Assembly: GCA_013375335.1 (NCBI GenBank)
Contig: JABXJZ010000026.1
Coordinates: forward strand, 1 to 11,175
Source: Desulfobacterales bacterium
GTDB lineage: Bacteria > Desulfobacterota > DSM-4660 > Desulfatiglandales > B25-G16
Length of the DNA: 11,175 nucleotides
Direction: 5' to 3'
The position numbers and the translations under genes were made by a program. The notes beneath the pieces were generated by a model. That model saw nothing but the letters and a program-made list of their open reading frames with translations. It was not told where the DNA came from and searched no databases. How positions within the stretch are numbered: position 1 is the stretch's first letter; each line of letters opens with the position of its first letter. This document shows positions 5,652 to 11,175 of this stretch, in pieces.

Positions 5652-6817
5652 CAATTACCCACCATTTCTTCCAAGATCTCCTTTGCCCGTGATTGAGCCC
5701 ATTGATCTGCCTCGATAGCTTCATCGATGCTGGCGAGAGGGAAGGTTTCGTGTTTCTCCATAGTCTCTTCAATAACATGAGGGATGTCCAGAAAACCTAT
5801 CTTTCCCTCCAAAAAGGCATTAACAGCCACTTCATCCGCCCCGTTTAACACAGCTGGCATACTCAGCCCTATTTTACCAGCAGCAAGCGACAAGTCCAGA
5901 CATCTGAATCTCCTTGTATCAGGTCTTTCGAAACTCAATGCCCCTATCTCCAGGAGGTCTAATGAGGGCAGCTCCCCCCTAAGATGTCTGGGGTATGAGA
6001 GGGCGTAAGCAATCGGTATTCTCATGTCTGCCGGGGCCAGTTGTGCGATGATAGAGCCATCCATATACTCAACCATGGAATGGATAATGCTTTGGGGATG
6101 GAGCAGGATCTCTATTTGGTCCATCTCCACGTTAAAAAGCCATTTAGCCTCGATTGCCTCTACCCCCTTATTCAACATGGTCGCTGAATCTATGCTTATC
6201 TTCCGGCCCATCCTCCATCTTGGGTGCCTTAGCGCCTCTTGTGGGGTGACCTTGGATAGCCTTTCTATGGGGAGATCCTTGAATGGCCCTCCGGACCCTG
6301 TCAAGATGATCCTCTTCAGGTCTTCCCTCCTGTGTCCTTGGATAGATTGCTGAATGGCACTGTGTTCGCTGTCAATGGGGAATATGTTCACACCCGCCTT
6401 CTTTGACTCCCTCATGAGCAAAGATCCCGCTACTACCAATATCTCCTTATTGGCCAGGGCAACATCCTTGCCGGCAGTTACGGCTGAGAACGTCGGAAGG
6501 AGCCCAGAGGATCCGGTCATCGCTGCTATAGTCATATGTACATCTGGAAGGGTGGCTATCTCGATGTAGCCTGCCGTTCCGTATAAGATCTCCGTGCCTG
6601 TTCTATTATTGAGCCTGGTTTTCAGCTCCCTGGCCAGCTCCGCGCTGAGTACTGCTGCAAAACGTGGTTTGAATTCCCTGATCTGATCTAAGAGGAGATC
6701 TATGTTCCTTCCCGCGCCGAGCGCTATAATCCGGTATCTATTCGGGTTCCCCTTAATAACCTTGAGCGAATTAATTCCTATATAACCGGTGGAGCCCAGA
6801 AGACATATGTTTTTCAA
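5651..6817 (-). CDS. dxr: 1-deoxy-D-xylulose 5-phosphate reductoisomerase
   Basis: Catalyses the first committed step of the non-mevalonate (MEP) isoprenoid pathway: DXP is rearranged and reduced with NADPH to 2-C-methyl-D-erythritol 4-phosphate. The 388 residues compare with 398 in E. coli. Visible motifs are the NADPH-binding GSTGYIG (8-14), LANKE (121-125), the metal-binding DSE (Asp149, Glu151), GSGGPF (174-179), WRMGRKISIDSATMLNKGVE (201-220) with the metal ligand Glu220, and HPQSIIHSMVEY. The start is TTG at 6817. An AAGGAG lies ten bases upstream, and the next residues KNICLLGSTG begin the first beta strand, so no shorter start is credible. It follows cdsA by 19 bases and its TGA overlaps the rseP ATG. 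Its product feeds the isoprenoid diphosphates used by UppS upstream in the cluster. Confidence 0.97.
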   Translation of the reverse strand: MKNICLLGSTGYIGINSLKVIKGNPNRYRIIALGAGRNIDLLLDQIREFKPRFAAVLSAELARELKTRLNNRTGTEILYGTAGYIEIATLPDVHMTIAAMTGSSGLLPTFSAVTAGKDVALANKEILVVAGSLLMRESKKAGVNIFPIDSEHSAIQQSIQGHRREDLKRIILTGSGGPFKDLPIERLSKVTPQEALRHPRWRMGRKISIDSATMLNKGVEAIEAKWLFNVEMDQIEILLHPQSIIHSMVEYMDGSIIAQLAPADMRIPIAYALSYPRHLRGELPSLDLLEIGALSFERPDTRRFRCLDLSLAAGKIGLSMPAVLNGADEVAVNAFLEGKIGFLDIPHVIEETMEKHETFPLASIDEAIEADQWAQSRAKEILEEMVGN

Positions 6818-6827
6818 GGCCAGGTGG

Positions 6828-6833
6828 CTCCTT
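6828..6833 (-). promoter_or_regulatory. Shine-Dalgarno sequence supporting the UUG start of dxr
   Basis: The minus strand reads AAGGAG ten bases before the TTG at 6817. It supports TTG as the genuine initiation codon of dxr. Confidence 0.65.
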
Positions 6834-6836
6834 GTT

Positions 6837-7628
6837 TCAGTAGCTCAAATATACGTACAGGACAGGGATTGCAAAGAGCAGACCGTCTACTCTATCCAAT
6901 ATACCCCCATGTCCTGGTAGAATCTTGCCGCTATCCTTGACATTCGCAATTCGTTTTAGCATGGATTCTGCTAGGTCGCCAACCTGCGCGCTGATCCCTA
7001 TTGCTACACCTAATACCATAACGGATACCATAGATAAAGGAGGAAAGAATAGGTAACCGAGGATACCAGCGCTGACTATGCTTGCCGTTAACCCGCCGAA
7101 AGAACCCTCCCAGGTCTTTCCAGGGCTTATCCGGGTCAGCTTATGCCTTCCGAGAAGCCTCCCACAATAGAAGGAACAAGTGTCACCAGCAAAGGTAACA
7201 GCCAGGAGGAAAAAAACCCACATCTTCCCCTGAGGGAGCCTTGAGATGAGCGCAAGAAAGGCCAGGGGTAGGCATATATAAAAAGGCCCCAAAATGACCT
7301 GTCCAATATCACCCATTTTAGGGTAATGGATTGAATAGCTGGATATAAACGAGGCCAAAGGCAGAACTACGAAAAGGGGAAATACTGATACGTAGAGGAT
7401 GCCTTCGCGTAAGAGGGAGCAAAACAGCAAGGCGGTCAACAGGTAATTGGAGTAGATAGCCTTTTTTGCTGCCTTGGGTCTGATCATCGAATAGAACTCA
7501 TTCAAACCCGCCAGTGCAGCAAACAGGACCAGGATGGTAAAGACCCAGAAAGGAGTGAAGTAAATGATCCCGAATAGAAAGGGGACGCCAACAAGGGCAG
7601 TTATCACCCTCTTCGCATGTAGTGTCAT
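6837..7628 (-). CDS. cdsA: Phosphatidate cytidylyltransferase
   Basis: An integral inner-membrane enzyme that makes CDP-diacylglycerol from phosphatidic acid and CTP, the branch-point precursor of phosphatidylserine, phosphatidylglycerol and cardiolipin. The 263 residues are mostly hydrophobic, with about seven or eight likely membrane helices. The complete family signature runs from Ser222 to Asp248, including SMLKR, KDSG and PGHGGILDRVD. ISPGKTWEGSFGG (167-179) is the other conserved segment. The ATG at 7628 overlaps the uppS stop as ATGA, indicating coupled translation, and dxr follows 19 bases downstream. PssA, five genes further along the same strand, is the direct user of its product. 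Confidence 0.97.
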   Translation of the reverse strand: MTLHAKRVITALVGVPFLFGIIYFTPFWVFTILVLFAALAGLNEFYSMIRPKAAKKAIYSNYLLTALLFCSLLREGILYVSVFPLFVVLPLASFISSYSIHYPKMGDIGQVILGPFYICLPLAFLALISRLPQGKMWVFFLLAVTFAGDTCSFYCGRLLGRHKLTRISPGKTWEGSFGGLTASIVSAGILGYLFFPPLSMVSVMVLGVAIGISAQVGDLAESMLKRIANVKDSGKILPGHGGILDRVDGLLFAIPVLYVYLSY

Positions 7629-8386
7629 TTATGTTGTGTCTTTTCTTGCTTTGGGTGAATTATCTGCTCCCCAGTGTAGCCGAAACGTCTTTCCCGTTTC
7701 TGATAGTCGAGAAGGGCTTCAAGATAGCGCTCCCTGCGGAAGTCTGGCCAGAGGGTAGGGGTGATAAAGATCTCTGTATAGGCCATCTGCCACAGGAGAA
7801 AGTTACTTATCCTGTATTCCCCGCTTGTCCTTATGAGTAAATCTGGATATGGGATACCAGCGGTGTAGAGATACTTCGATAGACGCTCCTCGGTAATCTG
7901 CTTAACAGTTAGTTTACCTTTTTCAATGTCTTCCAGCATGTTTCTCACTGACTGGACAATCTCCTGCCTTCCTCCATAGCTCAGGGCGAGGATGAGAGTC
8001 ATCTCCTTATTGTGGGCAGTCTTTTCTATTGTTTGCCAGAGGGTCCTTTGAACCTCTTGTGGAAGCTTTTCCGTTTGTCCAATGCATGCCAGCCTAATCC
8101 CATTATCGAGCATCTCCTTTAGTTCGCCCTTAAGATATCGGTTTAGGAGGTCCATCAAGGTGTCTATCTCATATTTAGGCCTTCTCCAGTTTTCCTCGCT
8201 AAAGGCATAGAGCGTAAGCCATTTTATGCCTAATTCACGGCTGGTCCTGACAACGTCTCTTACCGATTCTATGCCCTTTTGGTGGCCCGCGATCCTGTTG
8301 AGGTTTCTTTTCTTTGCCCATCGCCCGTTACCATCCATTATGATGGCGACGTGCTGGGGTAATTTATCCGGGTTTAATCGTTCCAT
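7625..8386 (-). CDS. uppS: Isoprenyl transferase, undecaprenyl diphosphate synthase type
   Basis: A cytoplasmic cis-prenyltransferase that adds eight isopentenyl diphosphates to farnesyl diphosphate to give the C55 lipid carrier precursor for peptidoglycan and O-antigen. The 253 residues are the normal size. IIMDGNGRWAKKR (15-27) holds the catalytic Asp18 and the diphosphate-binding residues. AFSEENWRRP (61-70), LSYGGRQEIV, and DLLIRTSGEYRISNFLLWQ followed by YTEIF and RRFG are all hallmarks. Product chain length cannot be read from the sequence with certainty. The ATG at 8386 has only a weak AGG about ten bases upstream. The 60-base gap after frr holds no terminator-like hairpin with a T tract. 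The stop overlaps the cdsA start. Confidence 0.97.
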   Translation of the reverse strand: MERLNPDKLPQHVAIIMDGNGRWAKKRNLNRIAGHQKGIESVRDVVRTSRELGIKWLTLYAFSEENWRRPKYEIDTLMDLLNRYLKGELKEMLDNGIRLACIGQTEKLPQEVQRTLWQTIEKTAHNKEMTLILALSYGGRQEIVQSVRNMLEDIEKGKLTVKQITEERLSKYLYTAGIPYPDLLIRTSGEYRISNFLLWQMAYTEIFITPTLWPDFRRERYLEALLDYQKRERRFGYTGEQIIHPKQEKTQHK

Positions 8387-8446
8387 TTGAGGCGCCTGGA
8401 GTCAGAATGTGAGAGGGTGATTGAATCGCTTCAAAGACAGTTAGCG

Positions 8447-9004
8447 TTAAAATTGGAGTATTTCATCTTCCTTTTCTTTTCTCATCCCATCTATCTTTCC
8501 AATGAATTCATCGGTGATTTCTTGCACTTTATCTTGGTAGTTAAACATCTCGTCTTCTGATATTTCACCTTCGTTTTTTAACTCTTTTAGCATCTCATTG
8601 GCCTCGCGTCGGTGGTTTCTGATGGTTATCTTGCTCTCCTCGGCCATCTTCTTGGCCACCTTGGCAAGCTCCTTCCTCCTCTCCTCTGTCAGGGGAGGTA
8701 TTGAGATCCTGATGACTTTTCCATCATTCATAGGTGTGAGTCCCAGTCCGGATTTCAGTATGCCCTTCTCGATGTTCTCTAAGATGGATTGATCCCACGG
8801 TTGGATAGTCAGCAGCCTACCTTCTGAGCTACTAATAGAGGCTATTTGATTCAAGTGCATCTGGGTTCCGTAACATTCAATCTTTAGACCGTCGAGTATG
8901 GATGCCGATGCCCTTCCAGTTCTCATCTTCTTGAATTCCCGATTGAGGGCGTCAACGGTCTTTCCCATGTTTTGGCTCATCTCTGATAGGATCTCATCTT
9001 TCAT
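8447..9004 (-). CDS. frr: Ribosome recycling factor
   Basis: Works with EF-G to split the post-termination ribosome complex. The protein has 185 residues, the same as E. coli RRF. It shows the two-domain pattern: long helices with FKKMRTGRASASILDGLKIECYG near the N terminus, the small beta domain with IQPWDQSILENIEKGI, then PPLTEERRKELAKVAKK and the charged helix to the C terminus. The ATG at 9004 lies inside the end of pyrH: the two genes overlap by 11 bases in different frames. An AGGAG about eight bases upstream, within the pyrH coding region, serves as its ribosome binding site. The pyrH-frr pairing next to rpsB-tsf is widely conserved in bacteria. Confidence 0.97.
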   Translation of the reverse strand: MKDEILSEMSQNMGKTVDALNREFKKMRTGRASASILDGLKIECYGTQMHLNQIASISSSEGRLLTIQPWDQSILENIEKGILKSGLGLTPMNDGKVIRISIPPLTEERRKELAKVAKKMAEESKITIRNHRREANEMLKELKNEGEISEDEMFNYQDKVQEITDEFIGKIDGMRKEKEDEILQF

Positions 9005-9737
9005 GGCCTTCTCCTGCTATTAAGGTCCCCACGTCATGCCCAGAGACGATCCTCTCTATATTTCCCCTCTTACGGATATTAAAGACAATAATGGGGATCT
9101 GCTGCTCCATAGCCATAGATATGGCAGTGAGATCAATGATCCTGAGCTTGTCTTTCAGTACCTGTTCGTAGCTAATCCTGCGGAATAGTCTGGCACCTGG
9201 CTCCTTGGCCGGATCCCGATCATAGACACCATCTACGTGGGTAGCCTTCAGAATAGCCTGAGCATTGATCTCGGTAGCCCTCAGGGTGGCCGCTGTGTCG
9301 GTAGTGAAGCAGGGGTTTCCAGTCCCTCCTGCAAAGATTACAATCCCGCCGTGATCTAAATGCCTCAGAGCAGGTTCCCTTCGATATGATTCTACTACAT
9401 TACCTATTTCCAGGGCGGTCATAACAGTTGCTGCTGAACCAACTGTATCGAGCGCTTCCTTTAAGGCGAGCGCATTTATCACAGTGGCCAACATCCCCAT
9501 ATAGTCAGCCGTCACCCTTCCAATGCTGTATTCAGAGGATTTCGTTCCCCTGAAGATATTGCCACCACCGATTACGATGGCTATCTGTATGCCAAGGTTA
9601 TGGGCTGAGTGGATTTCAGAGGCGATATCCGTGAGATGCGGGAGGTTTATGCCACTACCCTTGTCCCCCATGAGGGATTCGCCACTCAGTTTCAAGAGGA
9701 TCCTGCTGAAACGCGGGGATTTAGGAGATACCGGCAT
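8994..9737 (-). CDS. pyrH: Uridylate kinase (UMP kinase)
   Basis: Phosphorylates UMP to UDP with ATP, feeding pyrimidine nucleotide and CTP supply; the bacterial enzyme is hexameric and belongs to the amino acid kinase fold. The 247 residues include KLSGESLMG (16-24), GGGNIFRG (57-64), the helix ADYMGMLATVINALAL (77-92), GTGNPCFTTDTAA (138-150) and DGVYDRDP (169-176). About ten extra residues precede the usual ILLKLSGE strand. The ATG at 9737 is the only usual start codon before the conserved region, yet no Shine-Dalgarno sequence precedes it: the 17 bases after the tsf stop are AT-rich and contain ATAACC repeats. Initiation may depend on ribosomes arriving from tsf. The 3' end overlaps frr by 11 bases. 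Confidence 0.97.
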   Translation of the reverse strand: MPVSPKSPRFSRILLKLSGESLMGDKGSGINLPHLTDIASEIHSAHNLGIQIAIVIGGGNIFRGTKSSEYSIGRVTADYMGMLATVINALALKEALDTVGSAATVMTALEIGNVVESYRREPALRHLDHGGIVIFAGGTGNPCFTTDTAATLRATEINAQAILKATHVDGVYDRDPAKEPGARLFRRISYEQVLKDKLRIIDLTAISMAMEQQIPIIVFNIRKRGNIERIVSGHDVGTLIAGEGHER

Positions 9738-9765
9738 GGTTATGGTTATATAGGTTATGGGTTAT
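9738..9765 (-). repeat. Four ATAACC copies across the tsf stop and pyrH start
   Basis: On the minus strand the hexamer ATAACC occurs at 9760-9765, 9753-9758, 9744-9749 and 9738-9743. The first copy lies within the last tsf codons, the second spans the tsf stop, and the last directly abuts the pyrH ATG. The 8-mer CCATAACC occurs twice, at 9753-9760 and 9738-9745. It takes the place where a ribosome binding site would be expected. Whether it has a role or is a local duplication cannot be decided from this window. Confidence 0.7.
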
Positions 9766-10363
9766 CGTCGGTTTCCCCTAATTGGAACCTGATGAACCTC
9801 TTGATAATAATGTTTTCGCCAGTTTTTGCCTTCAGTTCATTAAGGAGGTCTTGAACAGTCATATTGGGATCTCTTACATAGGATTGATTGAGCAGACAGA
9901 CCTCGGAGAAGAATCTCTTTAATCTTCCCTCGACAATTCTCTCTACCACCTTTCCCCCTTTGCCTGAGTCAATGGCTTGAGCCCTGTATATCTCCTTCTC
10001 TCTTTCCACTATCTCCGGAGGGAGATCTTCAGGGGAGATAGCCACTGGGTTCATTGCGGCTATATGCATAGCCAGATTCTTGGTGAAATGTGTAAAATCG
10101 TCTGTTTTGGCGCTGAAGTCGGTTTCACAATTTACCTCCACAAGAACACCGATTTTTCCACCCATGTGCACATAAGACTGGATTTGGCCCTCTGAAGCAG
10201 CCCTGCCCTCCCTCTTTTGGGCCTTTGCTACCCCCTTTTTTCTTAGTATCTCAACGGCCTTGTTAATATCTCCGTCTGCTTCTTGGATGGCATTCTTGCA
10301 ATCCATTATCCCCACAGCAGTCCTCTCTCTTAGTTCCTTTACCAGTTGAGTTGATGTTTTCAC
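9755..10363 (-). CDS. tsf: Translation elongation factor Ts
   Basis: The guanine nucleotide exchange factor that releases GDP from EF-Tu. From the GTG at 10363 it has 202 residues. This is the short form, clearly smaller than the 283-residue E. coli protein because the core is reduced to one subdomain. The N-terminal UBA-like helices carry TAVGIMDCKNAI (15-26), and NCETDFSAKTDDF (78-90) includes the TDF contact motif for EF-Tu. The frame stays open upstream to an ATG at 10414, but that part overlaps the rpsB coding end and bears no EF-Ts similarity. GAGGGGAG eight bases before the GTG settles the start. The rpsB stop is 16 bases upstream, the classic rpsB-tsf pair. Confidence 0.96.
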   Translation of the reverse strand: MKTSTQLVKELRERTAVGIMDCKNAIQEADGDINKAVEILRKKGVAKAQKREGRAASEGQIQSYVHMGGKIGVLVEVNCETDFSAKTDDFTHFTKNLAMHIAAMNPVAISPEDLPPEIVEREKEIYRAQAIDSGKGGKVVERIVEGRLKRFFSEVCLLNQSYVRDPNMTVQDLLNELKAKTGENIIIKRFIRFQLGETDDNP

Positions 10364-10371
10364 TCCGTCTT

Positions 10372-10379
10372 CTCCCCTC
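10372..10379 (-). promoter_or_regulatory. Shine-Dalgarno sequence that decides the tsf GTG start
   Basis: The minus strand reads GAGGGGAG right after the rpsB stop and eight bases before the GTG at 10363. It favours that GTG over the upstream in-frame ATG at 10414, which is inside rpsB. Confidence 0.75.
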
Positions 10380-11175
10380 TTACTGCTCAGGTTGAATCTC
10401 GTCCTGGTCCTCAACCTCAGTGGATTTAGCGGCCTTCTGTTTTTTGGGTATTACGATGACTTCAGGCCCTCCCGTTTTCTCCTCTGCGGGTTTGAGCTCT
10501 TCGGCGATCTCCTCCAATTCGGCCTCTTTCTCGACCTCAAGCTCTTCCTCCGCCCTTAGCCTCTCCTCTCTCTGCCGATGCCCTTCAATACAGGCATCAG
10601 CAATAATGGAGGTCAACAGCTTGATGGATCTTATAGCATCATCATTACCTGGAATAACGTAGTCAATATCTTCGGGATCCCCATTTGAATCTACAACAGC
10701 AACTATGGGGATTCCCAGTTTCTTTCCTTCGTTTACTGCGATTTTCTCCTTTCTTATATCAACAATAAAGAGGGCAGAGGGAAGTTCGTCCATATCCTTT
10801 ATGCCGCCCAGGCTCCTTTCCAACTTCGTCAGCTCCTTTTCCATCCTCATTCCCTCTTTTTTTGTATAGCGGCTGAAACTTCCGTCTTTTTTCATCTCCT
10901 CGAGCTCCTTAAGCCGATCGATGCTCTTTCTAATGGTTTGAAAATTCGTAAGCGTACCGCCCAGCCACCTATTGCACACGTGAAACATACCACATCGCTC
11001 AGCCTCTTCTACAATCGAATCCTGGGCCTGCTTTTTTGTGCCCACGAACAAGACAGACCCGCCATCTGATACGGCCTTTACAATAAAGCCGTAGGACTCT
11101 TTTAACAATTTACCCGTCGTTTGCAGATCTATAATATAGATTCCATTTCTGGCCCCAAAAAGGTAAGGCTTCATC
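10380..11175 (-). CDS. rpsB: 30S ribosomal protein S2, 5' end beyond the window
   Basis: A component of the small ribosomal subunit, bound late near the mRNA path together with S1. The visible 264 codons start inside the gene: MKPYLFGARNGIYIIDL matches the family's internal KMKPYIFGARNGIYIIDL segment, so roughly the first 25 residues and the true start lie past the right edge. Family marks include VLFVGTKKQAQ, NRWLGGTLTNFQTI, LPSALFIVDIRKE and GIPIVAVVDSNGDPEDIDYVIPGNDDAIRSI. The last 60 or so residues form a charged tail rich in Glu, Lys and Ala, longer than in E. coli S2; such tails are usual in deltaproteobacteria and some other groups. The promoter and any S2-responsive leader RNA would lie outside the window. 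tsf follows after 16 bases. Confidence 0.97.
   Translation of the reverse strand, partial: MKPYLFGARNGIYIIDLQTTGKLLKESYGFIVKAVSDGGSVLFVGTKKQAQDSIVEEAERCGMFHVCNRWLGGTLTNFQTIRKSIDRLKELEEMKKDGSFSRYTKKEGMRMEKELTKLERSLGGIKDMDELPSALFIVDIRKEKIAVNEGKKLGIPIVAVVDSNGDPEDIDYVIPGNDDAIRSIKLLTSIIADACIEGHRQREERLRAEEELEVEKEAELEEIAEELKPAEEKTGGPEVIVIPKKQKAAKSTEVEDQDEIQPEQ

Noticed and set aside
5652..5654. TTG at 5654 as the rseP start
   Set aside because: It directly precedes an ATG at 5651 that forms a TGATG overlap with the dxr stop; the TTG adds one residue and is less likely.
6024..6353. Plus-strand open frames opposite dxr and other operon genes
   Set aside because: All are antisense to strongly supported enzymes, with low-complexity products rich in Ser, Leu and Arg and no motifs.
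10364..10414. ATG at 10414 as the tsf start
   Set aside because: It lies inside rpsB, adds 17 residues unrelated to EF-Ts, and bypasses a clear Shine-Dalgarno sequence eight bases before the GTG at 10363.
11172..11174. ATG at the right edge as the rpsB start
   Set aside because: The following residues match an internal segment of S2 proteins, so the gene is cut by the window edge and does not start here.
1..11175. CRISPR arrays, transposons, tRNA or rRNA genes, toxin or defence modules, or another undescribed system
   Set aside because: No spaced repeats, terminal inverted repeats, transposase motifs, RNA gene signatures or accessory genes were seen. The window is almost fully accounted for by conserved housekeeping genes.

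Overview
The window reads as an ordinary, conserved housekeeping segment of a Gram-negative bacterial chromosome. The best fit is a deltaproteobacterium-like organism (Desulfobacterota in the broad sense). This rests on the gene order rpsB-tsf-pyrH-frr-uppS-cdsA-dxr-rseP-tsaB, a short EF-Ts of about 200 residues, an RpsB with a long charged tail, a short-form phosphatidylserine decarboxylase next to pssA, an IHF-alpha-like protein, and an RlpA lipoprotein that implies an outer membrane. The lineage call is inference from gene order and protein style, not from a search.

Layout. Positions 1-125 may hold the last codons of an unidentified plus-strand gene. rlpA follows on the plus strand and ends at 900. 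Everything from 897 to the right edge is on the minus strand. In transcription order this is rpsB (5' end beyond the window), tsf, pyrH, frr, uppS, cdsA, dxr, rseP, tsaB, psd, pssA, rsmD, coaD and an ihfA-like gene. The genes are tightly packed, with overlaps or gaps of 1-60 bases. The one larger gap is 102 bases between tsaB and psd, which holds a weak promoter-like element and an inverted repeat. rlpA and ihfA meet tail to tail with overlapping stop codons. No intergenic stretch exceeds 300 bases.

Function. rpsB, tsf and frr serve translation, and pyrH makes UDP. dxr commits carbon to isoprenoids, and uppS turns isoprenoid diphosphates into the undecaprenyl carrier for cell-wall synthesis. 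cdsA makes CDP-diacylglycerol, which pssA converts to phosphatidylserine and psd decarboxylates to phosphatidylethanolamine. rseP is an intramembrane protease of envelope signalling. tsaB, rsmD and coaD serve tRNA modification, rRNA modification and coenzyme A synthesis. The string links ribosome production to membrane and envelope precursor supply.

I see no mobile element, CRISPR array, tRNA, rRNA, toxin or defence module, and no undescribed system. The points worth a second look are modest and concern translation starts and small regulatory sequences: a pyrH start with no Shine-Dalgarno sequence inside an ATAACC repeat, a run of UUG starts in the lipid/isoprenoid part, a possible 14-codon reading frame before rsmD, and an operator-like inverted repeat before psd.
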